Shown: positions 7,961-16,622 of the stretch, in pieces
Layout of the letters: each line of letters starts with the position of its first letter
How positions within the stretch are numbered: position 1 is the stretch's first letter
Assembly: GCA_902585315.1 (NCBI GenBank)
Contig: CACIDC010000006.1
Location: 1 to 48,178 of the forward strand
Source: an uncultured SAR86 cluster bacterium
Lineage (GTDB): Bacteria; Pseudomonadota; Gammaproteobacteria; Magnimaribacterales; TMED112
Length of the DNA: 48,178 nt
Direction: 5' to 3'
The notes under the pieces: generated by a model
The model's input: the letters and a program-made list of their open reading frames with translations, nothing else
The model's database searches: none
Told to the model about the DNA's origin: nothing
Program-made: the position numbers and the translations under genes

Positions 7961-10490
7961 CAAGACTTTCTTTGAAGCCTACTGCATCAACAAGCATCTC
8001 TGCTTCTCTAGTTGAAACTACCTTTACTCCTTGTGTGTTTCTGCCGATTACACTTATTTGATCAACTTTTGTTCTAATCATGGTGCCCTTGTTTCCTATA
8101 AGCATTACCTCATCTCCGTCTAAAACTTGTACAGCAGCTACCATTTTTCCATTTCTTGTAGAAGTGTTTAGAGCAATAACACCTTTACCACCTCTTTTTT
8201 GTCCACTAAATTCTGAAATATTAGTCCTTTTACCATATCCGTTTTCACTGAGAGTTAGCAGTTTTGCATCTGGTATGACTTTTATCATAGAAATTACTCT
8301 ATCATTTTTACCAATATTCATACCTTTCACACCTCTGGTAGATCGACCCATTGCTCTTACATCAGACTCTTTGAATCTGATAGCTTTACCAGTTTCAGAT
8401 GCTAGACAAACTTCATCTTTGCCATCTGTAATAATAGTGCTTATTAATTTGTCACCTTCATCAAGATTTATTGCTCTTAAACCTGGCGCATACCTTTTTT
8501 GAAATGCTGCTAGAGCAGTTTTCTTTACTACTCCGTTTTTGGTCGCCATTATTATGAAATGACCTTCTTTATATTCATCTACTGGCAAGAAAGAAGTAAC
8601 TTTTTCATCTTCTTCAAGAGGCAGGACATTTGAAATAGGTCTGCCTTTTGCAGTTCTAGACATTACAGGCAACTTATAAATCTCTAACCAATGTACTTTA
8701 CCCTTAGTTGTAAAACATAATACTTGAACATGAGTATTAAGAACCAAGACCTGTTTTATGAAGTCTTCCTCCCTTAGAGCAGAAGCAGTTTTTCCAACGC
8801 CACCTCTTCTTTGTGATCTATATTCCGCTAGCTGTTGAGTTTTAACAAAACCATTATTAGAAATTGTAAATACTCTTTCTTCTTCTGGAATTAAGTCAGC
8901 GTCATCAATCGTTAATCTTCTTTCAATGATTTCTGTTCTTCTTTCATCTCCAAAATTTTCTTTGATCTCATTGAGTTCTTCTTTTACAACTTCAACCAAT
9001 CTAGATTTATTCGAGAGAATTTCTTGCAATTCTTTTATTTGTTTTACGAGCTCTTCGTATTCTTCATTTAATTTGTCAGTTTCAAGTGCTGTAAGTCTGC
9101 TAAGTCTTAATTCTAAAATTGCTTTAGCCTGTACTAGGGAGAGCTTATATTCCTTTCCATTTAGACCAAAACCTTCCTCTAATCCTTCGGGTTTACAAAT
9201 ATCAGGATCAGCAACTTTATCTAGTAGTGGTTTGATAGTCAAGGCTGACCAATTCCTTTCGCAAAGTTTATCAGCAGCAACTTTAGAATTTTCTGATTTT
9301 TTAATTATTTCGATTACTTCATCAATATTAGCAATTGCAACAATTAGACCCTCGACAATATGCCCTCTCTCCTTTGCTTGACGAAGCTCATAAAGAGACC
9401 TGTTAGTAATGACATCTTTCCTATGATCTAAGAATATATTGAGCAGCTGTTGTAAATTGCATAATTGTGGTTTGCCATCAACAAGAACAACATTGTTAAT
9501 CCCAAAAACTTGTTCCAACTGAGAATGCTTAATGAGATTATTTAAAACCACTTCAGGAACTTCACCTTTTTTCAACTCGACTACTACTCTCATTCCATCT
9601 TTATCCGATTCATCTCTTATTTCACCAATGCCTTCGAGTTTCTTCTCTTTGACGAGTTCAGCAATTCTTTCAAGCATTCTGGCCTTATTAACCATAAATG
9701 GTATCTCGGTAATTATGATTGCTTCTTTACCACCCTTCATTTCCTCAATAGCGGTCTTACCTCTTACGTAAACTTTTCCTTGGCCAGTTCTGTATGCTTG
9801 CTCAATGCCATCTATGCCCGTAATTATTCCACCTAGTGGAAAATCTGGTCCTTTGACAATTTTTATTAAATCATCAACTGAAGCATCAGGATTATCTAAA
9901 ATGTGTAAACATGCATCCAAAACCTCAATAAGATTATGTGGCGGAATATTGGTTGCCATACCAACTGCGATACCTGAAGAGCCATTTATTAATAAATTTG
10001 GGATTCTTGTTGGTAAAACATCAGGAATATCTTCAGTTCCGTCGTAATTTGGAGAGTAACTTACGGTTTCTTTTTCAATATCTGCAAGTATTTGATCAGT
10101 AATTTTTTGCATTCTGATCTCTGTATATCTCATGGCTGCTGCAGAATCACCATCAATGCTACCAAAGTTTCCTTGCCCTTGAATTAGTGGATATCTGAGA
10201 GAGAAGTCTTGTGTCATCCTTACGATAGCATCATAAACTGCCGTATCGCCATGTGGATGATATTTACCAATGACGTCTCCAACCACTCTCGCTGACTTCT
10301 TATTGGGTTTATTATAGGTATTAGAAAGTTTGTGCATGGCAAACAAAATTCGTCTGTGAACAGGTTTCATGCCATCTCGAGCATCAGGTAAAGCTCGCCC
10401 AACTATGACACTCATAGCGTAGTCCAAATAGGACTTTTTTAACTCTTCTTTAATGTCAACAGAAAGGACTTCTTTAGCAAACTCTTGCAC
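7941..10490 (-). CDS. gyrA: DNA gyrase subunit A
   Basis: Breaks and rejoins DNA in the A2B2 gyrase that introduces negative supercoils. It is 849 residues long. The start is GTG at 10490: it gives exactly the E. coli N-terminal spacing, so the catalytic tyrosine falls at residue 122 (MRYTEIRM). The quinolone-determining region reads HPHGDTAVYD, giving Thr83 and Asp87; Thr83 is the natural state in Pseudomonas. The GyrA box is QRRGGVGK, and the C-terminal beta-pinwheel repeats follow (for example GQKRGGKGV). It lies 27 bases after pntB, and may share that operon or use a promoter in the spacer or in pntB. Confidence 0.97.
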   Translation of the reverse strand: MQEFAKEVLSVDIKEELKKSYLDYAMSVIVGRALPDARDGMKPVHRRILFAMHKLSNTYNKPNKKSARVVGDVIGKYHPHGDTAVYDAIVRMTQDFSLRYPLIQGQGNFGSIDGDSAAAMRYTEIRMQKITDQILADIEKETVSYSPNYDGTEDIPDVLPTRIPNLLINGSSGIAVGMATNIPPHNLIEVLDACLHILDNPDASVDDLIKIVKGPDFPLGGIITGIDGIEQAYRTGQGKVYVRGKTAIEEMKGGKEAIIITEIPFMVNKARMLERIAELVKEKKLEGIGEIRDESDKDGMRVVVELKKGEVPEVVLNNLIKHSQLEQVFGINNVVLVDGKPQLCNLQQLLNIFLDHRKDVITNRSLYELRQAKERGHIVEGLIVAIANIDEVIEIIKKSENSKVAADKLCERNWSALTIKPLLDKVADPDICKPEGLEEGFGLNGKEYKLSLVQAKAILELRLSRLTALETDKLNEEYEELVKQIKELQEILSNKSRLVEVVKEELNEIKENFGDERRTEIIERRLTIDDADLIPEEERVFTISNNGFVKTQQLAEYRSQRRGGVGKTASALREEDFIKQVLVLNTHVQVLCFTTKGKVHWLEIYKLPVMSRTAKGRPISNVLPLEEDEKVTSFLPVDEYKEGHFIIMATKNGVVKKTALAAFQKRYAPGLRAINLDEGDKLISTIITDGKDEVCLASETGKAIRFKESDVRAMGRSTRGVKGMNIGKNDRVISMIKVIPDAKLLTLSENGYGKRTNISEFSGQKRGGKGVIALNTSTRNGKMVAAVQVLDGDEVMLIGNKGTMIRTKVDQISVIGRNTQGVKVVSTREAEMLVDAVGFKESLDEEESS

Positions 10491-10517
10491 GTACCTATTT
10501 TATCATAGGGTTCTCAA

Positions 10518-11915
10518 CTAATCTTTAAATTCAGCGACTAATTTAGAAATACTTTCTTTAGCATCGCCAAAAAGCATTCTAGAATTTTCTTTGAAAAATA
10601 ATGGGTTCTGAACTCCGGCAAAACCTGAAGCCATTGATCTTTTCAAAACCATTACTGTTTTAGCTCTATGTACTTCAAGAATAGGCATACCATAGATTGG
10701 GCTACCTGGCTCTTCAGTAGCTGATGGGTTCACTACATCGTTTGCTCCAATCACAATAGCTATATCAACAGTTTCCATTGTTGGATTAATATCTTTTGGT
10801 TCAAGAAGATTATCGTATGAGACATTAGCCTCAGCTAAAAGCACATTCATGTGCCCCGGCATTCTACCCGCTACAGGATGAATACCGTAAGAAACTTCAC
10901 AGCCATTTTCCTCTAATAAATCGCCTAATTCTTTTACAACGTGTTGAGCTTGAGCAACAGCCATACCATAGCCAGGCACTATTAATATTGATCTTGCTGC
11001 CTCAACAACAAGATATGCATCCTCAGCAGAGATTGGTTTAATTTCTCCATCAATTTCTGCAGCACTTGAGCCTGAACTCTCATAACCCACAAAAAAGATG
11101 TTGTATAAGGTTCTATTCATTGATTTAGCCATAATTACGGTTAGAACTAATCCTGAAGCACCAACTAAACAACCAGCAACTATCAAAGCGGTGTTCGTTA
11201 ACAAAATACCAGCGGAGGCTGCTGCAATACCTGAGAATGAGTTGAGCAAAGAAATGACAACTGGCATGTCTCCTCCCCCAATCGGTAGAACAAAGGCTAA
11301 TCCTGCCAACAAAGATATGATGAGAAGGGCTATAAATGTTTTTTGAATCAAGGCTAAATCAATGAGTTCATAGCCCAGACCTCCAGCTATAACTTGAATA
11401 ACTGCGATGATTACAAATAAAATGCTAAATATTAAAAACCATCTTGAAGCTTTATTAAGAAAATTATTATCACCTTTTAATATTTCCGAGAGTTTAAAAA
11501 ATGCAATGACACTTCCGCTAAAAGTAATACCGCCAATAAGTACAGTCATAAAAGATAAAATCATTATTAAACTGATTACAGAAAAGTTATTGAATTCCGA
11601 CCAAGCTAAAAAGAAAGACGATAAACCGCCAAACCCATTGAATAATGCAACCATCTCAGGAATTGAGGTCATTTTTACTTTCAAAGCAAAAGCTGAACCA
11701 ATTAAAGCCCCTAGTAGCACGGCTGAAAGCACAAGTACTGGATTTACAATTTCAATGACAGTGACAAGCACTGCAAAAAGCATCCCTATGGAACTCACAA
11801 CGTTGCCTCTCGCAGCAGTGCTTTCATTTGAAAGCATTTTTAAACCATAAATGAACAATATAGCTGAGAATATATATCCAAGTTGTTGCAGTATATTTAA
11901 ATCAAGTTCCATCAT
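10518..11915 (-). CDS. pntB: NAD(P) transhydrogenase subunit beta
   Basis: Membrane and NADP(H)-binding subunit of the proton-translocating transhydrogenase, which uses proton motive force to drive NADH + NADP+ to NAD+ + NADPH. The 465-residue protein has an N-terminal half rich in hydrophobic segments, with conserved GALIGSAFALKVKM and GGITFSGSVIAFFKL. A soluble NADP domain follows, with GYGMAVAQAQH, HPVAGRMPGHMNVLLAEA and GANDVVNPSA. The ATG at 11915 overlaps the stop of the upstream subunit as ATGA; an in-frame ATG one codon later is an alternative. It is the third gene of a three-gene pnt operon. Confidence 0.95.
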   Translation of the reverse strand: MMELDLNILQQLGYIFSAILFIYGLKMLSNESTAARGNVVSSIGMLFAVLVTVIEIVNPVLVLSAVLLGALIGSAFALKVKMTSIPEMVALFNGFGGLSSFFLAWSEFNNFSVISLIMILSFMTVLIGGITFSGSVIAFFKLSEILKGDNNFLNKASRWFLIFSILFVIIAVIQVIAGGLGYELIDLALIQKTFIALLIISLLAGLAFVLPIGGGDMPVVISLLNSFSGIAAASAGILLTNTALIVAGCLVGASGLVLTVIMAKSMNRTLYNIFFVGYESSGSSAAEIDGEIKPISAEDAYLVVEAARSILIVPGYGMAVAQAQHVVKELGDLLEENGCEVSYGIHPVAGRMPGHMNVLLAEANVSYDNLLEPKDINPTMETVDIAIVIGANDVVNPSATEEPGSPIYGMPILEVHRAKTVMVLKRSMASGFAGVQNPLFFKENSRMLFGDAKESISKLVAEFKD

Positions 11916-12184
11916 TTCTTTTTAAACATTCTTAACATTCGATTTGTAACTAGGTAGCCACCAAAAACATTAATTGATGCAAAGGTGATTGCTGAAAAGG
12001 CCAGGATCATTTGTAAGTTACTGCCAGTATCAAGACTTAATGCCCCAACTAAAGTGATGCCACTAATTGCGTTTGCTCCAGACATCAGAGGAGTATGTAG
12101 AGTGCTTGGGATCTTAGAAATCAGTTCCAAACCTAGAAAAATTGCTAAGATCAAAATAAAAAATAACAAAAGTACAATTTCCAT
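11912..12184 (-). CDS. pntAB: NAD(P) transhydrogenase subunit alpha, membrane part
   Basis: Short integral membrane subunit (90 residues) equal to the C-terminal membrane portion of E. coli PntA. Three hydrophobic segments are visible, with the family stretch STLHTPLMSGANAISGI near the middle and a basic C-terminal tail (MLRMFKKK). The separate alpha-1, alpha-2 and beta genes follow the Rhodospirillum rubrum arrangement; in E. coli alpha is one polypeptide. It shares one base with the stop of the upstream gene and overlaps pntB by 4 bases, so all three subunits are probably translated in tandem. Confidence 0.92.
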   Translation of the reverse strand: MEIVLLLFFILILAIFLGLELISKIPSTLHTPLMSGANAISGITLVGALSLDTGSNLQMILAFSAITFASINVFGGYLVTNRMLRMFKKK

Positions 12185-13302
12185 TATTTAAACGCTCCAT
12201 TTAGTATTTCGCCATCATGAACAAGTAATGCAGATTTAATTATTTCGTCTTCAAGGTTTAATTCAATACACTTTTTTTCATTGCAATAGAAATCAGATAT
12301 GAAATTTATAAAGTTGTTACTTAAGGCAAATGACGCGTGATCAGAAACCAGCGATGGTAAACTTGAAATGCCCATTACTTTTACACCATTTATTACTTTT
12401 ATTTCGTCAAGAATCGAACCTTCAACGTTACCTCCACTCTCAACAGCCATATCAAAAATTACACTTCCTGGCTTCATTTTTTTTATTGTCTTATCGTCGA
12501 TCAGTTTTGGCGCTGGCCTTCCAAATAGCTGAGCAGTTGTAATCACTATATCTGATCTTGCACAAACTTCACTTTGCAGATCTTTTTGCAACTGGATTTG
12601 TTCTTTTGTAAGTTCATTGGCATAACCTTGTTCAGTTTGACCTGTGTCACCCAAATCTATTTTTACGAACTTAGCTCCCAATGATTTTACTTGCTCTTCA
12701 ACAACTGGCCTGGTATCAAATGCTTCAACCTTTGCACCTAATCTTTTAGCAGTTGCAATTGCTTGCAAACCGGCAACTCCTACTCCAATTACAAAAACTG
12801 TAGCAGGCTTCAATGTTCCTGCCGCAGTCATCATCATAGGTAAAGCCGATTTTAATTCTTTAGCTGACTCAATAACCGCAACATATCCAGCTAAATTAGA
12901 TTGACTACTCAAAACATCCATTTTTTGTGCTCTCGTAATTCTCGGAATAAATTCCATACTTACAGCTGAAATATTATTTAGTTGAAATGCAGAAAATTGC
13001 TCCTTATTTGAAAACGGCTCCATAAGTCCCAAAAATAAGGCTTTATCTTTCATTAATGAAATCTCATTCGATGCTATTGGTGACGTTGACATAAGTACAT
13101 CTGATTTTGATAAGCATGCCTCCCTGCTGACAGACTTTGCACCAAGGCTTGTTAAAACTTCATCATTTACATCCATCCCTGCCCCGAGACCACTTTCAAA
13201 TATAATATCTATACCCATATCTAAAATTGGCTTTATCGTGTTTGGATGTAAACTCGATCTAAGGTCTTTTTGGTTTTTTGGTGTGACGGCCCCTAAAATC
13301 AT
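12184..13302 (-). CDS. pntAA: NAD(P) transhydrogenase subunit alpha, soluble NAD(H) part
   Basis: NAD(H)-binding peripheral subunit of the transhydrogenase (372 residues). The alanine dehydrogenase/PntA-type fold is shown by ITRAQKMDVLSSQSNLAGY, the Rossmann motif VFVIGVGVAGLQAIATAKRL with an acidic residue at the end of strand two (EAFDTRP), and SVIFDMAVESGGN. The N-terminus (MILGAVTPKNQKDLRSSLHP) is more divergent than usual but aligns with the family. It is the first gene of the pnt operon and faces ubiG across 34 bases. No strong Shine-Dalgarno sequence precedes the ATG. Confidence 0.94.
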   Translation of the reverse strand: MILGAVTPKNQKDLRSSLHPNTIKPILDMGIDIIFESGLGAGMDVNDEVLTSLGAKSVSREACLSKSDVLMSTSPIASNEISLMKDKALFLGLMEPFSNKEQFSAFQLNNISAVSMEFIPRITRAQKMDVLSSQSNLAGYVAVIESAKELKSALPMMMTAAGTLKPATVFVIGVGVAGLQAIATAKRLGAKVEAFDTRPVVEEQVKSLGAKFVKIDLGDTGQTEQGYANELTKEQIQLQKDLQSEVCARSDIVITTAQLFGRPAPKLIDDKTIKKMKPGSVIFDMAVESGGNVEGSILDEIKVINGVKVMGISSLPSLVSDHASFALSNNFINFISDFYCNEKKCIELNLEDEIIKSALLVHDGEILNGAFK

Positions 13303-13336
13303 AAAATATTAAATGTCTAAAGATATACTTTAACTT
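13303..13336. promoter_or_regulatory. Divergent pnt/ubiG intergenic region with TATA-centred palindrome
   Basis: The 34 bases separate two divergently transcribed genes. They contain a perfect inverted repeat, TAAAG-ATATA-CTTTA, at 13318-13332. On the plus strand TATACT (13324-13329) sits 7 bases before the ubiG ATG, the spacing expected of a -10 box for a leaderless message. No convincing -35 box or Shine-Dalgarno sequence is visible for either gene. The reverse strand carries TATATC in the same palindrome, which could serve the pnt operon. Promoter assignment is inference. Confidence 0.45.
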
Positions 13337-14028
13337 ATGGAAAATTTTGATCAATTAGAATTAGAAAAATTCTCAAAACTAGCTGACCAGTGGTGGGATC
13401 CAAATGGTAAGTTCAAACCACTGCATTTAATTAATCCATTACGAACTAGCTACATTGAAGACAAAGTAGACATAAAAAATCTAGAAATTTTAGATATAGG
13501 ATGTGGTGGTGGCATTCTTGCTGAACTTTTGTCTCGAAAAGGAGCCGATGTGACAGCTATTGATTTAGCTGATGGTCCATTGAGCGTAGCTAAGATAAGA
13601 CAAAAAAATCAAAGCTTGACATAAATTACAGAAAAATAAGTACCACCGATATGGTAAAAGAGAAAAAAACATTTGATGTAATTACATGTTTAGAAATGTT
13701 AGAGCATGTTCCAGATCCATCACAGGTTGTAGAAGAATGTGCTCAACTTTGTAAACCGGGTGGACATTTATTCTTTTCAACAATTAATAGAAACTTAAAG
13801 TCTTTTATTTTTGCAATTTTAGGTGCTGAATATATTCTTAATATTCTTCCTCAAGGAACGCACGAATTTGAGAAGCTTATTAAACCATTTGAAATGAAAG
13901 ACTATATTGACCGGGCAAGTTTAGTTTTTGAGGAGGTTAAGGGTATGTCATATCTACCGTTTTTAGATATTGTTCGACTTACTGATGATCCTTCAGTTAA
14001 TTATATTATTCATGCAACAAAAAAATAA
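13337..14028 (+). pseudogene. ubiG: Ubiquinone 3-O-methyltransferase UbiG, reading frame broken once
   Basis: UbiG performs both O-methylations of ubiquinone synthesis with S-adenosylmethionine. The N-terminal part (13337-13624) encodes motif I, LDIGCGGGILAELLSRKGA. The C-terminal part, in another frame, continues from about 13618 with ITCLEMLEHVPDP, KPGGHLFFSTINR and GAEYILNILPQGTHEFE. Adding one base restores a 230-residue UbiG of normal length. The best site is the seven-A run at 13602-13608: with eight A the junction reads RQKKSKLDINYRKIS without interruption. Both halves are otherwise well conserved, so a sequencing or assembly error, or very recent decay, is more likely than an old pseudogene. 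It overlaps the next gene by 17 bases. Confidence 0.88.
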
Positions 14029-14659
14029 TGCTGTATTGTTTGATCTTGATGGTACATTGATCAATTCAGGCCTTTCATTCTTAAAAATTGTAAATGAATT
14101 AAAGGATAGCGAATCTCAAGATCACGTTGATTTTGAAATTGTGAGAAAATTTTCCTCCAGAGGAGCTTCTCTTGTTTTAAAGAATGCTTTCCCTGATGCA
14201 AGTGAAGAAAAAATAAATGTGTTAAAGGCAAAATTTCTAGAAAGATATACCCAAATAATGACAACTGATATTCATTTGTATAAAGGTGTTAAAGAATTAC
14301 TAAATTATTTAACTGAAAGAAGTATTTCTTGGGGAATTGTTACAAATAAATCGGCTAAGTATACTTTGCCAATTCTTGAAAAACTAAATTGGCATAAACA
14401 AACTTGTGCAATTATTTGTCCAGAAGATGTTCATCAAACAAAACCCGATCCTGAGGGGGTTCTTAAAGCATTAAACTCAATTAATGCCAATATTGAAGGA
14501 TCTTTTTATGTTGGAGACCATGAAAGAGATATTCAAACTGCAAAAAATGCTAATGTTAAATCTGTTGCTTGCACTTATGGTTATTATCAATCAGATCCTC
14601 TGAGCTGGGGTGCAGACTATATAATTGATTCGCCAACTGAAATAAAAAATATATTATGA
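14012..14659 (+). CDS. HAD phosphatase, MupP/Gph-like
   Basis: A haloacid dehalogenase-type phosphatase of 215 residues. All four motifs are present: LFDLDGTLINSG (motif I, nucleophile Asp), VTNKS (II), KPDPEG (III) and VGDHERDIQTAKNA (IV). An alpha-helical cap lies between motifs I and II. By sequence alone it could be phosphoglycolate phosphatase. Position between ubiG and yciK is that of MupP in Pseudomonas, the N-acetylmuramate 6-phosphate phosphatase of cell-wall recycling, so that role is inferred from context. I chose ATG at 14012, because the upstream extension reads through the ubiG tail and adds no conserved sequence. It overlaps yciK by 4 bases (ATGA). Confidence 0.85.
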   Translation: MQQKNNAVLFDLDGTLINSGLSFLKIVNELKDSESQDHVDFEIVRKFSSRGASLVLKNAFPDASEEKINVLKAKFLERYTQIMTTDIHLYKGVKELLNYLTERSISWGIVTNKSAKYTLPILEKLNWHKQTCAIICPEDVHQTKPDPEGVLKALNSINANIEGSFYVGDHERDIQTAKNANVKSVACTYGYYQSDPLSWGADYIIDSPTEIKNIL

Positions 14660-15399
14660 AACATGTTCCTTCTGTAAGCATTTCTAAAGACTCACTTTCT
14701 AATAAGAACATCCTAATTACAGGAGCTGGTTCAGGTATAGGTAGGGCTGTAGCAAAAATTGCTGCTAAAAACAAAGCAAATCTAATATTATTATCCAAAG
14801 ACATAAAAAAACTTTATTCACTGCAAGATGAAATTTGCGATCAAGGTGGCAATGATCCGTTAATAGTCGAATTCGATTTTTTGAAAGCCAGTGAAAAGGA
14901 CTACAAAAAATTAGCTGATAGCTTATATGAAAACTATGAAAAATTAGATGGTTTAGTGCATGTAGCTGGGGTGCTGGGTTATTTATCGCCAATAATAAAT
15001 ACTTCATTAAATCAGCTTAAAACAGTAATGCAGGTAAATTTTGAAAGTAACTTTTTACTGACTCAGTTATCGTTGCCACTATTGCTGAAAGCTAATAATC
15101 CATCAATTGTCTTCACATCATCCGGAGTTGGAAGAAAAGCTCGAGCATTTTGGACAAGTTATTCAATTTCTAAATTTGCCGTTGAAGGTCTGATGCAAAG
15201 TCTTGCAGATGAGTATGAAAAAGAGATGAGAGTAAATTCCTATAACCCAGGTCCAACAAGGACACAAATGAGGGCACAAGCTTTTCCAGCTGAAGATCCA
15301 AATACTCTTAGAACACCTGATGAAATTGCTATTGACTATTTATGGTTAATGTCAGAAGAATGTCAGGAAACAGGTATTATGTATAACTATCATGAATGA
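14656..15399 (+). CDS. yciK: Short-chain dehydrogenase, YciK family
   Basis: An NAD(P)-dependent oxidoreductase of the short-chain dehydrogenase family whose substrate is unknown. It has the cofactor motif TGAGSGIG, HVAG, the catalytic Ser in SIVFTSSGVG and the YxxxK pair in SYSISKFA. The C-terminal run TRTQMRAQAFPAEDPNTLRT is characteristic of YciK. It is 247 residues, close to E. coli YciK. The ubiG-phosphatase-yciK order is conserved in Pseudomonas. The ATG start overlaps the previous stop as ATGA, and the gene overlaps the next one by 8 bases. Confidence 0.9.
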   Translation: MKHVPSVSISKDSLSNKNILITGAGSGIGRAVAKIAAKNKANLILLSKDIKKLYSLQDEICDQGGNDPLIVEFDFLKASEKDYKKLADSLYENYEKLDGLVHVAGVLGYLSPIINTSLNQLKTVMQVNFESNFLLTQLSLPLLLKANNPSIVFTSSGVGRKARAFWTSYSISKFAVEGLMQSLADEYEKEMRVNSYNPGPTRTQMRAQAFPAEDPNTLRTPDEIAIDYLWLMSEECQETGIMYNYHE

Positions 15400-15631
15400 A
15401 TTAATTACTGCATTAAAAAAAGGGATCGTTGTAATAAGTTTTAAAAAAATTGATTCAGGTGAAATAAGGGTTATGCCCTCCACACTCAATGAAAAGTTGA
15501 TGCCTGATGGTGTTAAAATTATGAATATTTCATCAGAAAGCGAAACAATTATGGTTTGGTCTCTAGATAAAAATGCTTGGAGAGATGTAAGGGTGAACAC
15601 AATTACTGAATGGAGAGTTGAAAATGAATAA
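15392..15631 (+). CDS. Small WYL_2-like (Sm/SH3-like barrel) protein
   Basis: A 79-residue protein, probably a small beta-barrel. The pattern VISFKKIDSGEIRVMPSTL near the N-terminus and VWSLDKNAWRDVRVNTI near the C-terminus resembles the WYL_2 (Sm-like SH3 fold) family. I know that family mainly from marine bacteria and T4-like cyanophages. Family members have no established biochemical function that I can cite. It overlaps yciK by 8 bases and the following nuclease gene by 8 bases, so it belongs to the same transcript. The family call is from pattern recognition and should be tested with a profile search. Confidence 0.7.
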   Translation: MNELITALKKGIVVISFKKIDSGEIRVMPSTLNEKLMPDGVKIMNISSESETIMVWSLDKNAWRDVRVNTITEWRVENE

Positions 15632-16622
15632 TTTAATTAAAATACTTACAGTATTATTTTTTTCCGTATCTTTATATGCTGAAACTGTGTCAGTAATGAC
15701 ATTTAATGTTGAGAATCTTTTTGATAATAGAAATGATGCTTATAAAACAGATGAAACTTATCTTGAATTTTCAAAAAAACAAACACCTATACACATAAAA
15801 AATTGTGAAAAAATTTCTACTAAAAGATGGAGAGATGATTGCTTATATATTGATTGGACAGATGAGGTAATTGAACACAAATTAAGCTCCATAGCATCAG
15901 TTATTTTATCCTATGGATCTAATGGTCCAGATATAATTGGTTTACAAGAAGTAGAAAATAAAAGAATTCTAAAACAATTATTCAAAAAACTTGATGGAGC
16001 TGGATACGAGTATTATGTTCTTCTAGAGGGTAGCGATAATAGAGGAATTGATACAGCTTTTATCTCAAAATATAAAATTATTAAATCAAAATTACACAAG
16101 ACAGAATTTAGTGGGGCCACCAAAAAACAAATTGGCGACACAAGAGAAATTCACGAAAGTGTTTTTTCAATCAACGATAAAAAATTGACTGTTTTCAATG
16201 TGCATTTCCCTGCACCTTATAACCCAGTATTTATGAGAAAAGCTGCTTTCTCTACATTAGAAAAGCTGGCTTCAACTACGAAAGGTGCTGTATTAGCTTT
16301 AGGTGATTTTAATGTCACACAGACTGAGGATGATAAAGAAGAGACTTTTAAAAATGCTAATAAAGCTTGGTATGTTTCTCATAGAGATCAATGCTCAGAC
16401 TGCAACGGAACAAGCTATTGGTTCACAGGAAAATCATGGAGTTTTCTTGATGTAATAATGGTAAGAAAAGGTAGAGATACTAATTTTGTCAATGATGGTG
16501 TAAGTATTGTGAATCACCCGTTGCAAACAAGAAAAGATGGAACACCCATAAGATATGATGCAAAAAATCTTATAGGAGTATCAGATCATTTTCCTGTTGT
16601 GGGGATTATCGAACTCAATTAA
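15624..16622 (+). CDS. Secreted endonuclease/exonuclease/phosphatase-fold enzyme
   Basis: An enzyme of the DNase I/exonuclease III/phosphatase fold (332 residues). Motifs in order are MTFNVENLFD, GLQEVENKR (metal-binding Glu), a central NVHFPAPYNP, LALGDFNVT and the C-terminal SDHFPVVG with the catalytic Asp-His. The N-terminus (MNNLIKILTVLFFSVSLYA) is a typical signal peptide with cleavage predicted after Ala, so the protein is probably periplasmic or extracellular. Two Cys pairs may form disulfides. It could degrade extracellular DNA or phosphodiesters for phosphate or nucleotides; the substrate is not readable. The ATG at 15624 is preferred over a TTG two codons upstream. Its end overlaps the convergent rluB by 8 bases. 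Confidence 0.88.
   Translation: MNNLIKILTVLFFSVSLYAETVSVMTFNVENLFDNRNDAYKTDETYLEFSKKQTPIHIKNCEKISTKRWRDDCLYIDWTDEVIEHKLSSIASVILSYGSNGPDIIGLQEVENKRILKQLFKKLDGAGYEYYVLLEGSDNRGIDTAFISKYKIIKSKLHKTEFSGATKKQIGDTREIHESVFSINDKKLTVFNVHFPAPYNPVFMRKAAFSTLEKLASTTKGAVLALGDFNVTQTEDDKEETFKNANKAWYVSHRDQCSDCNGTSYWFTGKSWSFLDVIMVRKGRDTNFVNDGVSIVNHPLQTRKDGTPIRYDAKNLIGVSDHFPVVGIIELN

Noticed and set aside
8080..9381. Open frames of 140 and 151 codons antisense to gyrA
   Set aside because: Ser/Leu-rich translations typical of antisense reading; gyrA is certain on the other strand.
10491..10517. Promoter for gyrA (TATGAT 11 bases before the GTG)
   Set aside because: A -10-like box is present but no -35 box at the right distance; in such AT-rich DNA this is weak evidence.
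11407..11850. Open frame of 147 codons antisense to pntB
   Set aside because: No family resemblance and fully covered by the membrane subunit gene on the minus strand.
13337..13624. A separate small methyltransferase fragment gene followed by a second one
   Set aside because: The two halves join into one normal-length UbiG with a single added base, so two genes are not needed.
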